A DNA stretch of 64,000 bases from JADKAV01 sp963769435 (GCA_963769435.1 CAVYLN010000002.1:1550001-1614000); one strand, 5' to 3'; positions 26,128-34,703 are shown, numbered from the stretch's first letter. A program made the numbers and translations. The notes: generated by a model from the sequence alone, not told the origin.

Positions 26128-27735
26128 CTACATCCGCCAGATGCCGAACGCGGACGTGCCCTGGACCGGGGCGGAGTGGGCGGCTGAGAGCGCCAGTCCC
26201 AGTACCGTGCGTGTGTCGCGGGGGTCGATGATCCCGTCGTCCCAGAGCCGGCCAGTGGCGAACAGCGCCGTCGACTGGTCCTCGACCTGCTTCTCGAAGG
26301 CGTCGCGGATCGGGGCGAAGGCCTCCTCGTCGAAGGCGTCGCCCGCCTTCTGCTTGGCGACGATGGTCAGAACCCCGGCCAACTGCTTGGGGCCCATGAC
26401 CGCTATCCGGTGGTTCGGCCACGTGAAGACGAAGCGTGGGTCGTACGCCCTCCCGCTCATCCCGTAGTTGCCCGCGCCGTAGGAGGCGCCGACCATCAGC
26501 GTGATGTGGGGGACGGTCGAGTTGGACACCGCGTTGATCAGCTTCGCCCCGTCCTTGATGATGCCGCCCTGCTCGTACCGGGTGCCGACCATGAACCCGG
26601 TGATGTTCTGCACGAAGATGATGGGAACGTCCATCCTGTTGCACATCTGGATGAACTGCGCGCCCTTGTGGGACTCCTCGCTGAACAGGATCCCGTTGTT
26701 CCCCAGGATCCCCACCGGATAGCCGCTGATGTGGCCCCACCCGGTCACCAGGGTGGTCCCGTAGAGCGGCTTGAACTCCTCGAACTCGCTGTCGTCGAGG
26801 ACCCGGGCCAGCACGTCGTGCACGTCGAACGGCACCCGCACATCCGCACTCGCGATCCCCAACAACTCGGCGGGGTCCAGGCGGGGTGCGATGGGGGCGC
26901 GATCCGGTCCCGGGCCCTGCTTGCGCCAGCGCAGGTGCGAGACGATCTCCCGTCCGATCCGTAGCGCGTCAGGTTCGTCCTGGGCCAGGTAGTCGCCGAG
27001 CCCGGAGATCCGGGCGTGCATCTCCGCACCACCGAGTTCCTCCTCGTCGGCGTCCTCGTCGATGGCCATCTTGACCAAGGGCGGCCCACCGAGATAGACC
27101 TTGGCTGCCTCTTTCTGCAGGACCACGTAGTCGCTCATCCCGGGAACGTAGGCGCCACCGGCGGTCGACGATCCGAAGACCATCGTGACCGTCGGGATTC
27201 CCTGCGCGGACAGTTGCGTGAGGTTCTTGAAGCTCGCGCCGCCGGGGACGAAGATCTCGGCCTGCTGCGGCAGGTCGGCGCCCGCGGATTCCGTGAGGCT
27301 CACCAGCGGTAGCCGGTTCTGCCGCGCGATGTCCATGGCGCGCAGGCCCTTGCGCACGGCGGTGGGACCTTGGGCGCCACCCTTGACCGTCGGATCGTTG
27401 GCCACGATCACACACTCGGTACCGCTGATCGTGCCGATGCCGGTGACGATCCCTGCGCCAAGCGGGTCCTGGGTGCCCCAGCCGGCCAGAGGGCTGAGTT
27501 CCAGGAACGCGCTGCTGGCGTCGAGCAGGTAGGCGATCCGCTCGCGGGGCAGCAGTTTGCCCCGCTTGCGGAGCCGGGCGATGGTGCGCGCGTTCTTCTC
27601 CGGGTCCGATGAGCCACCACCGGCAGCGACAGTGGCCTGCAACTGCCGAATCTCCGCGAGCGCCTCGCGCATCGCCGCGCGATTGCTCATGAACTGCTCT
27701 GAACCGGTGTCGATCATCGAACGCAGAACCGCCAT
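26128..27735 (-). CDS. Acyl-CoA carboxylase beta subunit (carboxyltransferase), MCC-type
   Basis: 535 residues, full length for a methylcrotonyl-CoA-type carboxyltransferase. Recognisable are ARLRKRGKLLPRERI, CVIVANDPTVKGG, FGSSTAGGAYVPGMSDY in the N-domain, and FVQNITGFMVGTRYEQGG plus VGASYGAGNYGMSGRAY in the C-domain, which form the acyl-CoA and biotin pockets. It transfers carboxyl from biotin to an acyl-CoA. The alpha subunit is at 19805-21687, separated by lipid genes on the other strand but driven by the same leaderless promoter and operator, so the two are probably co-regulated at a distance. ATG 27735 follows the -10 box by 7 nt. Confidence 0.9.
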   Translation of the reverse strand: MAVLRSMIDTGSEQFMSNRAAMREALAEIRQLQATVAAGGGSSDPEKNARTIARLRKRGKLLPRERIAYLLDASSAFLELSPLAGWGTQDPLGAGIVTGIGTISGTECVIVANDPTVKGGAQGPTAVRKGLRAMDIARQNRLPLVSLTESAGADLPQQAEIFVPGGASFKNLTQLSAQGIPTVTMVFGSSTAGGAYVPGMSDYVVLQKEAAKVYLGGPPLVKMAIDEDADEEELGGAEMHARISGLGDYLAQDEPDALRIGREIVSHLRWRKQGPGPDRAPIAPRLDPAELLGIASADVRVPFDVHDVLARVLDDSEFEEFKPLYGTTLVTGWGHISGYPVGILGNNGILFSEESHKGAQFIQMCNRMDVPIIFVQNITGFMVGTRYEQGGIIKDGAKLINAVSNSTVPHITLMVGASYGAGNYGMSGRAYDPRFVFTWPNHRIAVMGPKQLAGVLTIVAKQKAGDAFDEEAFAPIRDAFEKQVEDQSTALFATGRLWDDGIIDPRDTRTVLGLALSAAHSAPVQGTSAFGIWRM

Positions 27736-27772
27736 GAACTTGACGCTAGTGTCAAGTTCGGCCGCAGGTCAA
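27736..27772 (-). promoter_or_regulatory. Leaderless promoter with 24-bp palindromic operator (second copy)
   Basis: On the minus strand: -35 TTGACC (27767-27772), 18-bp spacer, -10 TAGCGT (27743-27748), 7 nt, then ATG. The palindrome 27736-27759 is identical at all 24 positions to 21688-21711. Flanking sequence differs, so the match reflects selection on a regulator site rather than recent duplication. Confidence 0.8.
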
Positions 27773-27919
27773 GCGCCGCTCACCTGCGCCCACCGTCGAG
27801 GTTGTGAATCTCACGTCACTGGCGACCCGGATAGTTGCACGGTCGGCGCGCAGGAGGTCGCGCAGTCTGCCCTGACCGGTCCGGCACCGCACGCAACGCC
27901 GGGGCCCGGCCCGTGCTGA

Positions 27920-27925
27920 TAGGTT
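27920..27925 (+). promoter_or_regulatory. -10 hexamer of a leaderless promoter
   Basis: TAGGTT ends 7 nt before the GTG at 27933. This decides the start over the in-frame TTG at 27924. Confidence 0.5.
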
Positions 27926-27932
27926 GCGCTGC

Positions 27933-29039
27933 GTGAGCGATCGCGACGACGACGCCGGGCTTGGCGGGCGCCTTTCGCTGCCCGAGCTGCGGCTGAGTCC
28001 CGTCGCCTCTGTGCTGGTTCGTGTCGGGATCGCCTTCTTCGCGGTCGCCGCCACGACCATGCTGGTGTACGTCCAGCGCGACCAGTACCAGGACAACACC
28101 GGCACCCCGGTCGACTTCGTCGATGCGCTCTACTTCGCCACCGTCTCCTTGTCGACCACCGGCTACGGAGACATCACACCCGCCACCGACCAGGCGCGGC
28201 TGGTCAACATCTTCCTGATCACCCCCCTACGTGTGCTCTTCCTGATCGTCCTGGTCGGCAGCGCCCTCGAGGTGCTCACCGCGCGCACCCGCAACGAGTT
28301 CCGTGAACGCCGCTGGAGGAAGAAGTTGAAGGATCACACCGTCATCATCGGCTACGGCGTGAAAGGCCGTTCCGCCGTGCGAATGCTCCTCGACAACGAC
28401 ATCGAACCCGAGCGGATCGTCGTCATCGCCAACGACGCTGCCGCCGTGGAGGACGCCACCCGCCCGTCGCGCAAGGACCCATCCGATCCGTTGTCCGAGG
28501 AGTACCCGGGTGTCGCTGGAATCCTCGGTGATGCCCGCCGGGAAGAGGTCCTGACGCATGCGGACGTGCCCACCGCGGGCAGGGTCATCGTCGCCGTCGA
28601 CCGCGACGATGTGGCGGTGCTGGTGACGCTTGCGGTGCGCAAACTCGCCCCCAAGACGAAACTGGTGGCCGCCGCCCGCGAACAGGCGAGCGCCAACGTA
28701 CTCAAACAATCCGGCGCCGACCAGGTGATCACCACCGCCGAGGCTGCGGGGCGGCTGCTCGGCATGCAGTTGGTGCACCCGATCGCCGGTGAGTTGATGG
28801 AGGATCTGCTCGACCCCTCGGAGGGCCTGGAGGTCCGCGAGCGGGAGGTCGGCCGCGCGGAACTCGGTCTGTCGCCGGATCAACTCGCCGACACCGGCGA
28901 GATGTTGCTCGCTGTGCAGCGCGGCGACCGGATCTACCGCTTCGACACCGATGCGCTGCGCGTGCTGCAGAAGGGCGACAGGATTGTGACCATCAGACAG
29001 GGTCAACGCCAACCCCGGAAATCGGAGTTCTCGGAATGA
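27933..29039 (+). CDS. Potassium channel with C-terminal RCK/TrkA-N domain
   Basis: 368 residues. Two transmembrane helices flank a pore with STTGYGDITPAT (residues about 69-80), the canonical GYGD filter. A soluble RCK domain follows, with Rossmann motif VIIGYGVKGRSAV (about 129) and TTAEAAGRLLG. A TrkA-C-like end carries TIRQG. The plan is that of MthK/Kch-type ligand-gated channels that respond to nucleotides or ions. Third potassium channel in the window and the only one with a regulatory domain. Its stop overlaps the start of the bpa-like gene (ATGA). Confidence 0.88.
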   Translation: MSDRDDDAGLGGRLSLPELRLSPVASVLVRVGIAFFAVAATTMLVYVQRDQYQDNTGTPVDFVDALYFATVSLSTTGYGDITPATDQARLVNIFLITPLRVLFLIVLVGSALEVLTARTRNEFRERRWRKKLKDHTVIIGYGVKGRSAVRMLLDNDIEPERIVVIANDAAAVEDATRPSRKDPSDPLSEEYPGVAGILGDARREEVLTHADVPTAGRVIVAVDRDDVAVLVTLAVRKLAPKTKLVAAAREQASANVLKQSGADQVITTAEAAGRLLGMQLVHPIAGELMEDLLDPSEGLEVREREVGRAELGLSPDQLADTGEMLLAVQRGDRIYRFDTDALRVLQKGDRIVTIRQGQRQPRKSEFSE

Positions 29040-29518
29040 CTGAGCAACCCAACGAGCAGCCGCAGGTCGTGGTCGTCGCGCAGGACGAGGACGGGGCCAA
29101 GGTCGCCGAACTCGTGGAGCAGCCGGCCAAGGTCATGCGCATCGGCAGCATGATCAAGCAACTGCTCGACGAGGTGAAGAGTGCGCCGCTGGACGAGGCG
29201 GCGCGTCAGCGGCTCAAGCAGATCCACGCAACCTCGATCAAGGAGTTGGAGGACGGCCTGGCCCCGGAGTTGATCGAGGAACTGGAGCGGCTCAGCCTCC
29301 CGTTCACCGAGGACAGCGTGCCCAGCGAAGCCGAACTGAGGATCGCCCAGGCGCAGTTGGTCGGATGGCTCGAGGGATTGTTCCACGGCATACAGACCGC
29401 ACTCTTCGCCCAGCAGATGGCGGCCCGCGCGCAGTTGGAGCAGATGCGCAGGCAGGCGATCGAGGGCGCGGAGGCGCACCAGCAGATGCCCGGCCCCCAC
29501 GGCGGCCCGTACCTGTAG
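29036..29518 (+). CDS. bpa: Bacterial proteasome activator (Bpa/PafE family)
   Basis: 160 residues, like mycobacterial Bpa/PafE (DUF2587). The central four-helix region is recognisable as KVMRIGSMIKQLLDEV, LDEAARQRLKQIH and AQLVGWLEGLFHGIQTALFAQQM. The last residues are GGPYL, with the penultimate Tyr of the C-terminal motif (GQYL in mycobacteria) that docks into the 20S proteasome alpha ring. It opens the proteasome gate independently of ATP and Pup. Its presence implies a 20S proteasome elsewhere in the genome. Translationally coupled to the RCK channel; no functional link is known. Confidence 0.88.
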   Translation: MTEQPNEQPQVVVVAQDEDGAKVAELVEQPAKVMRIGSMIKQLLDEVKSAPLDEAARQRLKQIHATSIKELEDGLAPELIEELERLSLPFTEDSVPSEAELRIAQAQLVGWLEGLFHGIQTALFAQQMAARAQLEQMRRQAIEGAEAHQQMPGPHGGPYL

Positions 29519-29561
29519 GCGCAGGGCGTCCCGCGAGGCACTCCCGGCGGTCCGCCGGACC

Positions 29562-29567
29562 TACACT
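29562..29567 (+). promoter_or_regulatory. -10 hexamer of a leaderless promoter
   Basis: TACACT ends 6 nt before the ATG at 29574; no Shine-Dalgarno sequence is present. Confidence 0.55.
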
Positions 29568-29573
29568 GGCCCA

Positions 29574-30551
29574 ATGCTTGGCGACAAAACCGTCCTGATC
29601 ACCGGCGCGACCGGCTTCATCGGAGGCCGGCTCGCCACTGTGCTGGCCACCGACCATGGCGCCGCGGTCACCGCCACCGGGCGCACGTTCCGCGACCAGT
29701 CGCTGACCGCCCTGGGTGTTCGTACCGAAGTGTGTGACCTGCAGGACACCGGACGCCTGCAGCAGATCCTGCCCGGTCACGAGATCGTGTTCCACCTGGC
29801 CGCCTGGTTGCCGCGTCGCAACGAGGATGCCGCGAACGCACACACCATCAATGTGGAGGCGACCGAGTCGCTGGTGCGCACGGCGGCCGCCGCCGGGTGC
29901 AAACGGGTGGTTGTCGTCAGCAGCGTCGCCGCGTACGGGCTTCCCGACCACGACGTGATCACCGAGGACAGTCCGCTGGACACCGAGCAGCGGGATCCGT
30001 ACGGCCGGACAAAAGCCCTGGCGGAACTGGTTGCCCGGCGGGTGGCCGACGAGGTGGGGATCGAACTCGCGGTCGTACGGCCCGGGATGGTCTACGGCCC
30101 GGGCTCGGCCGGCTGGACCGTCGGGATGTTCAACCTGGTCAAGAAGGGGGTGCCCGTCCTGTTCGGTACCGGGGGCCACGCCTACCCGGTGTACGTGGAC
30201 GACGTGGTGGACATGCTGGCCCGCTGCGGTGGCCGGCCGGAGGCAGCGGGCGAGGCCTTCACATGCGTCGACCACAGCATCGGCTGGCCGGAGTTCTTCG
30301 CCTACTACGCGCGCATGGCCGACCGTCCGGCCCGCAAAGTGCCGGTTACCGTTGCCCGGCTGATCGCGGTTTCCGCCGAGTTCCTGCCGCTCGACATCCC
30401 CTTGACCAGGGACCAGTTGCGGCAGTACCTGCGTGACCTCGAGTTCCCCACCGACAAGGCCAACAGACTGCTGGACTGGCAGGTCAGCGTGCCACTGGAC
30501 GAGGGGATGCGTCGCAGCGAGCAGTGGTTGCGGGAGACCGGGCGTATCTGA
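29574..30551 (+). CDS. NAD-dependent epimerase/dehydratase family protein
   Basis: Extended SDR of 325 residues. The dinucleotide motif is TGATGFIGGR (about residues 10-19), VSSVAAYG holds the catalytic Ser, and YGRTK is the YxxxK pair. VRPGMVYGPGS and YPVYVDDVVDML are substrate-domain landmarks. The C-terminus (VPVTVARLIAVSAEFLP, then NRLLDWQVSVPLDEGM) resembles the sterol/hopanoid-associated or sugar-nucleotide epimerase group. It is a single gene with its own leaderless promoter. The substrate is unknown. Confidence 0.82.
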   Translation: MLGDKTVLITGATGFIGGRLATVLATDHGAAVTATGRTFRDQSLTALGVRTEVCDLQDTGRLQQILPGHEIVFHLAAWLPRRNEDAANAHTINVEATESLVRTAAAAGCKRVVVVSSVAAYGLPDHDVITEDSPLDTEQRDPYGRTKALAELVARRVADEVGIELAVVRPGMVYGPGSAGWTVGMFNLVKKGVPVLFGTGGHAYPVYVDDVVDMLARCGGRPEAAGEAFTCVDHSIGWPEFFAYYARMADRPARKVPVTVARLIAVSAEFLPLDIPLTRDQLRQYLRDLEFPTDKANRLLDWQVSVPLDEGMRRSEQWLRETGRI

Positions 30552-30614
30552 GCGCCACCGACGGGCCCCGGCGACGGCGGGCGTACGCCATGGGCGCGCG
30601 GCCACCTCGCTCGA

Positions 30615-30620
30615 TACCCT
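30615..30620 (+). promoter_or_regulatory. -10 hexamer of a leaderless promoter for serS
   Basis: TACCCT ends 6 nt before the GTG at 30627. No T-box or other leader fits in the 75-bp gap. Confidence 0.5.
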
Positions 30621-30626
30621 CGACAA

Positions 30627-31889
30627 GTGATCGACCTGCAGATTCTGCGCACCGACCCGGAGCGCGTACGGGACTCCCAGCGACGACGCGGGGAGGACCC
30701 GACCCTCGTCGACGACGCGGTGGCGGCCGATGAGGCACACCGTGGCGCCCTGACGGCGTTCGAGCGCCTCCGCGCGCAGCAGAAGGATCTCGGACGGCAG
30801 GTTGCAGCTGCCGACGCTGCAACCCGCCCGGGCCTGCTGGCCAGGACCAAGGAACTGTCCGCGCAGGTCAAGGCCGCGGAGGCCGAGGTGCGTGATACCG
30901 AGGCCGCCCTCCACACCGCGGTGGGCGCACTGTCCAACCTCGTCGACCCGGCCGCGCCCGTCGGCGGGGAGGAGGACTTCTCCGTGCTCGAGGAGCGCGG
31001 GACCCGGCGGGACTTCGAGATCGAGGGTTTCGCCCCGCGGGATCATCTGGAGATCGGCGAGATGCTGGGCGCGATCGACGTCGCGCGCGGTGCCAAGGTG
31101 TCCGGCTCGCGCTTCTACTACCTGACCGGGCAGGGCGCCCTGCTGGAGTTGGCCCTGGTCAACCTGGCGATGACGCAGGCTCAGCGCAACGGCTTCACAC
31201 CGATGATCCCGCCCGCCCTGGTCCGCCCGGCCGCCATGGCGGGGACCGGTTTCCTCGGCCAAGCCGCAGAGAACGTCTACCATCTCGCCGACGACGACAT
31301 GTACCTGGTCGGGACCGCCGAAGTGCCACTGGCGGCCTATCACGGCGATGAGATCCTCGAGGACCTCCCTCTGCGCTACGCGGGGTTCTCTCCGTGTTTC
31401 CGCCGTGAGGCCGGCTCGCACGGCAAGGACACCCGCGGCATCTTCCGCGTGCACTGGTTCGACAAGGTCGAGATGTTCTCCTACTGCGCCATCGAGGACG
31501 CTGAGGCCGAACACAAGCGGCTCCTGGACCACGAGATCGAGTTCCTCGAGTCCCTCGAGATCCCGTTCCGGGTGATCGACGTGGCGACCGGCGACCTGGG
31601 CTCGAGTGCGGCGCGCAAGTACGACTGCGAGGCGTGGATCCCCAGCCAGAAGCGGTACCGGGAACTCACGTCCACCTCGAACTGCACCACCTTCCAGTCA
31701 CGGCGCCTGCGCATCCGCAGCAAGAGCGACAGGGGGACCACCCCGGTTGCGACGCTGAACGGCACTCTGACCGCGATCACCCGCACCATCGTGGCCCTTC
31801 TGGAGAACCATCAGCGTCCCGATGGGTCGGTGGCTGTGCCCGCCGCCCTTCAGCCATACCTGGGGCGCTCTGAACTGACGCCCGTCTAG
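30627..31889 (+). CDS. serS: Seryl-tRNA synthetase
   Basis: 420 residues, full length. The N-terminal 110 residues are the long antiparallel coiled-coil arm that grips tRNA-Ser (LRAQQKDLGRQVAAAD, LLARTKELSAQVKAAE). The class II catalytic core shows VGTAEVPLAAYH, motif 2 as CFRREAGSHGKDTRGIFR and motif 3 near NGTLTAITRTIVALLEN. TSNCTTFQSRRL is the serine-binding region. It charges tRNA-Ser (and tRNA-Sec where present). A HAD phosphatase gene follows 2 bp after the stop, forming an operon. Confidence 0.96.
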   Translation: MIDLQILRTDPERVRDSQRRRGEDPTLVDDAVAADEAHRGALTAFERLRAQQKDLGRQVAAADAATRPGLLARTKELSAQVKAAEAEVRDTEAALHTAVGALSNLVDPAAPVGGEEDFSVLEERGTRRDFEIEGFAPRDHLEIGEMLGAIDVARGAKVSGSRFYYLTGQGALLELALVNLAMTQAQRNGFTPMIPPALVRPAAMAGTGFLGQAAENVYHLADDDMYLVGTAEVPLAAYHGDEILEDLPLRYAGFSPCFRREAGSHGKDTRGIFRVHWFDKVEMFSYCAIEDAEAEHKRLLDHEIEFLESLEIPFRVIDVATGDLGSSAARKYDCEAWIPSQKRYRELTSTSNCTTFQSRRLRIRSKSDRGTTPVATLNGTLTAITRTIVALLENHQRPDGSVAVPAALQPYLGRSELTPV

Positions 31890-31891
31890 CC

Positions 31892-32628
31892 ATGCCCTAC
31901 CTGGTGGCCACCGATCTCGACGGCACGCTGCTGCGCCCAGACTTCACCGTGTCCGAGCGCACCCGCATCGCACTGCGCCGCGCCACGGACGCCGGGGTCG
32001 AGGTCATCTACGCCACGGGGCGGCCGCCCCGCTGGCTTCCTGCGGTGTACGAGACGACCGGACATCGTCCGATCACGATCTGCGCCAACGGTGCCCTCAC
32101 GCTCGACGGTGACAAGGCGGTCCATGTCGACGGGATCGCATCGGACACCGTGGACGAGGTACAGGCCGTGCTGCGCGATCTCAACGCCGACTTCGTGTTC
32201 CACACCGAGCAGTGGGCGTGGTCACACCCTCAAGATCCTCGCCGCCCTGCCGGCCGTCGACCAGCGGGAGGTCGACGCCGTGTTGCACGAAGTCCACGGC
32301 CTCGTGGGTCACCTGGTCGAGCCGACGCACTCTGCCACCGGGACGGCTGCTCATCGAAATGGGCCCCGGCGGCATCACCAAGGCGAAAGCCGTCGACCGG
32401 CAGAGGGCCCGCAGATGGCCCGACCACACCTACCTGGCCATCGGGGACATGCCCAACGATCTGGCCCTCCTGCAGTCGGCGGACATCGCCCTGACCGTGG
32501 AATCCGGACACCAGTGGCTGCGCGGGATCAGCGACCACGTCCTGCCCGGGCCGGCAGAGGACGGCCTCGCTCAACTGCTGGAGATCCTTGCTGCGGGAGG
32601 GTCTGTGAGCCAATTCACAGGCGAGTGA
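31892..32628 (+). CDS. Cof-type HAD-IIB hydrolase, two frameshifts and a short cap
   Basis: Haloacid-dehalogenase phosphatase of the Cof/SupH type. Motif I is ATDLDGTLLRPD (nucleophile Asp9), motif II IYATGRPPRW, and motif IV IGDMPNDLALLQ. The middle third is read in two other frames: extra bases near 32218 and near 32336 interrupt it, and the restored text is TLKILAALPAVDQRE then GRLLIEMGPGGITKA. Restored length is about 244 residues, against about 265-275 for the family. The loss falls in the cap domain, so a small deletion or further error is possible there. It would dephosphorylate a small sugar or cofactor phosphate. Co-transcribed with serS. Confidence 0.75.
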
Positions 32629-32721
32629 GGTCGTTCACAGTTGGATTACTTTCCCGGGATTCCGGGGTAACTTCGTAACGCGATCCGGACGAACCGTCGG
32701 AACATCCGATGGGCTGGTCGC

Positions 32722-32830
32722 GCCGCCGAAGTATCACCTGATGCACCGGGGACCCGAGCATTCGGGGCGAATCCGCACCACGCGGTAGGGCACTTCTCTG
32801 CCCGAGCCCGTCAGCTAACCCGGTAGGCGC
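32722..32830 (+). ncRNA. c-di-AMP riboswitch (ydaO-yuaA type)
   Basis: The leader of the NlpC/P60 gene contains conserved ydaO pieces in order: GGGGACCCGAGCATTC, GGGGCGAATCCGCACC, GGTAGGGCACTTCTCTGCC, CGAGCCCGTCAGCTAACC and GGTAGGCGCC. In actinobacteria this class sits before cell-wall hydrolase genes and turns them off when c-di-AMP is high. The 5' boundary is approximate. A Shine-Dalgarno (GAAGGAG, 32834-32840) follows immediately, so control could be of termination or translation. Confidence 0.85.
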
Positions 32831-32850
32831 CATGAGAAGGAGACAGATAC

Positions 32851-33438
32851 ATGCGCTCGACCGCGCACACATCCCGCCTGCGTACCGCTGCCGCACTCAG
32901 TGCCGGCGCTGTTCTGATCGGCGGTCTTCCGCTGGTCACCGCAACCACCGCTAGCGCGGCTCCCGTGACCCCCACCCTGTCGGCGGCCGCGAAGGCCTCC
33001 CAGGCCAAGAAGTCGAAGGCCCAGAAGAAGCGGGCGAAGCGGCTTCGTCAGAAGAAGCGCGCCAACCGTGCCCGCTCATCCCTGGTGCGTGTAGGCCTCA
33101 ACCAGCTCGGCGAGCAGTACGTCGCCGGAGCCGCCGGTCCGAACCGGTTCGACTGCTCCGGCTTCACCCAGTACGTCTACAAGCAGGCGACCGGCAAGTA
33201 CCTGCCGCACTACTCCGGCGCACAGATGAACCGCGCCCGCCGCGTCGGCCTCAAGTGGCTCAAGCCCGGCGACCTGATGTTCTACGGCCCCGGTGGCTCG
33301 CAGCACGTGGCGATGTACATCGGCAAGGGCAAGATGATCCACGCCACCAACCCGCGCACCGACGTGCGTATCGACAGCATCAACAACAGCTACTGGCGCG
33401 GTCGCTTCGCCGGTGCCGGCCGCATCATCGAGGGCTGA
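32851..33438 (+). CDS. Secreted NlpC/P60 (C40) peptidoglycan hydrolase
   Basis: 195 residues. A signal peptide (about 1-37, ending TASAAP) is followed by a very basic linker (KKSKAQKKRAKRLRQKKRA, about 53-71) and an NlpC/P60 domain. Catalytic Cys102 is in FDCSGFTQYVY, His152 in SQHVAMYIG and His164 in MIHATN. It cleaves peptide stems in peptidoglycan outside the cell; the basic linker may bind wall polymers. Expression should respond to c-di-AMP through the upstream riboswitch. The ATG at 32851 has a Shine-Dalgarno 10 bp upstream; an earlier ATG at 32831 is in another frame. Confidence 0.92.
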   Translation: MRSTAHTSRLRTAAALSAGAVLIGGLPLVTATTASAAPVTPTLSAAAKASQAKKSKAQKKRAKRLRQKKRANRARSSLVRVGLNQLGEQYVAGAAGPNRFDCSGFTQYVYKQATGKYLPHYSGAQMNRARRVGLKWLKPGDLMFYGPGGSQHVAMYIGKGKMIHATNPRTDVRIDSINNSYWRGRFAGAGRIIEG

Positions 33439-33451
33439 CGGTCTTTCCGCA

Positions 33452-33485
33452 AAGGTGGGTCGCTGCACACGCGGCGGCCCACCTT
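33452..33485. terminator. Probable bidirectional terminator hairpin
   Basis: AAGGTGGGTCGC (33452-33463) pairs with GCGGCGGCCCACCTT (33471-33485) with one mismatch or bulge. It lies between the convergent C40 peptidase and pheA genes. The T-rich tail is weak, with only CTTT on the minus-strand side. Confidence 0.55.
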
Positions 33486-33529
33486 CCGCGTTCTGTATCC
33501 GGGACCGTTCGGCCGGGCACCGCGGGTGG

Positions 33530-34454
33530 TCACTGTCCGCGGATGCCGCGCAACCAGTCGCTGGACTCGGCGAAGTCCGAGTTCGTGGTTCCCGGCCTGA
33601 TGACCGCGTACTTCCCGTCGTGGCGGGCGTACGAGCCGAGGAACCTCACCTCCGTGCACAAGCGGTGCAGCCCGGCCAGCGCCTCGCCGACCCTGGCGTC
33701 GGCCACGTGGCCCTCGCAGTCGATCGTGAAGAAGTAGTCCCCCATCGCCTTTCGAGTGGGCCGTGACTGGATCAGCGTCAGGTTCACCCCTCGTACCGAG
33801 AACTCGGTCAGGATCTCCAACAGCGCGCCCGGGTGGTCCTCGCGCATGAACAGGACCAACGTCGTCTTGTCGGCACCGGTCGGCTCGGGCGGCGCCCCGT
33901 GCGGGCGCACCAGGACGAAGCGGGTCGTCGCGTCGGGGTTGTCCGCGATCTCCTCGGCGACCGCCTGCTAGCCCCAGCCGTTCCCCCGCCCAGGGAGCCG
34001 CGATAGCCGCATCGAAGAGTTGCTCGCCGGCGACCGCGGCCGCCGCGGACGCAGTGGACATGGCCGGCACCACTTCCGCATCCGGAAGATTCCGGTGCAG
34101 CCAGTTGCGGCACTGTGCCTGGGCGTGCGGGTGCGTCGTGACCCGCTTGATACTCCCGAGATCAGTCCCGGGCCGGGCCCAGAGGTGGAACTGCACGGGC
34201 AGTGTGATCTCTGCAGAGATCATCAGCGGATCACCGCTGGCCAGTTCGTCCAGGGTCGCCGGGACCGATCCCTCGACCGAGTTCTCGATGGGCACCAGGG
34301 CCGCTGCTGCCTGCCCGTCGCGCACCGCCTGCAGGGCAGAGGTGACGGAGCCGAACGCCTGGATCGTGGGCTCGGACTCGTCCGCGGCGAGCAGTAGCAG
34401 CAGGGCGGCCTGCGAGAAGGTCCCTTCCGGGCCGAGATATCCGATCGGTGTCAC
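33530..34454 (-). CDS. pheA: Prephenate dehydratase, one frameshift
   Basis: Makes phenylpyruvate from prephenate in phenylalanine synthesis. The catalytic half shows GPEGTFSQAAL (residues about 8-18), VPIENSVEGSV, THPHAQAQCRNWL and AIAAPWAGERLGL. After the break come TTRFVLV (the catalytic TRF) and the C-terminal ACT domain (TTLVLFMREDHPGALLEIL, then LIQSRPTRKAMGDY), which senses phenylalanine; the usual ESRP is QSRP. One extra G near 33965 shifts the frame, and removing it gives GLAAVAEEIADN. Restored length is about 307 residues, normal. GTG start with TAGGCT ending 6 nt upstream. Confidence 0.9.
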
Positions 34455-34460
34455 ACCACG

Positions 34461-34466
34461 AGCCTA
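34461..34466 (-). promoter_or_regulatory. -10 hexamer of a leaderless promoter for pheA
   Basis: TAGGCT on the minus strand ends 6 nt before the GTG start at 34454. Confidence 0.5.
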
Positions 34467-34512
34467 TTGCGCCAGTCCCGGCAGCCTCCTGCGCCGTCTG
34501 GCAGGTCGTCAC

Positions 34513-34650
34513 GCATGAACTGGTTGGACTGCTACCGAGGACAACCAGTTCGTGCGGAACAAACGGGTGCAAAACCCCCGGAACGGACGGGATCCGCGCC
34601 AGAAGTGGTTGGGAACCGGCCAGCACGCCGAGCAGCCAACCAGTTCGTGC
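34513..34650. repeat. Double inverted repeat with CAACCAGTTCGTGC arms (family C)
   Basis: First hairpin: GCATGAACTGGTTG (34513-34526) pairs with CAACCAGTTCGTGC (34542-34555), 13 of 14. The same 14-base right arm recurs at 34637-34650, facing AGTGGTTGGG at 34604-34613. Two palindromes thus sit in tandem in the divergent gap between pheA and larB, the same pair arrangement as family A but with different sequence. Confidence 0.7.
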
Positions 34651-34697
34651 GCGAGCAAGCGCTGTACCGCACCCGACCACGGCCACGGCCGCACTTG

Positions 34698-34703
34698 TAT
34701 CGT
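34698..34703 (+). promoter_or_regulatory. -10 hexamer of a leaderless promoter for larBC
   Basis: TATCGT ends 7 nt before the ATG at 34711. It decides the larB start over longer in-frame options upstream. Confidence 0.55.

Noticed and set aside
24497..26740. 747-codon minus-strand open frame
   Set aside because: It is antisense to plsC and out of frame with the carboxyltransferase, both of which show complete family signatures. It reflects GC-rich shadow coding.
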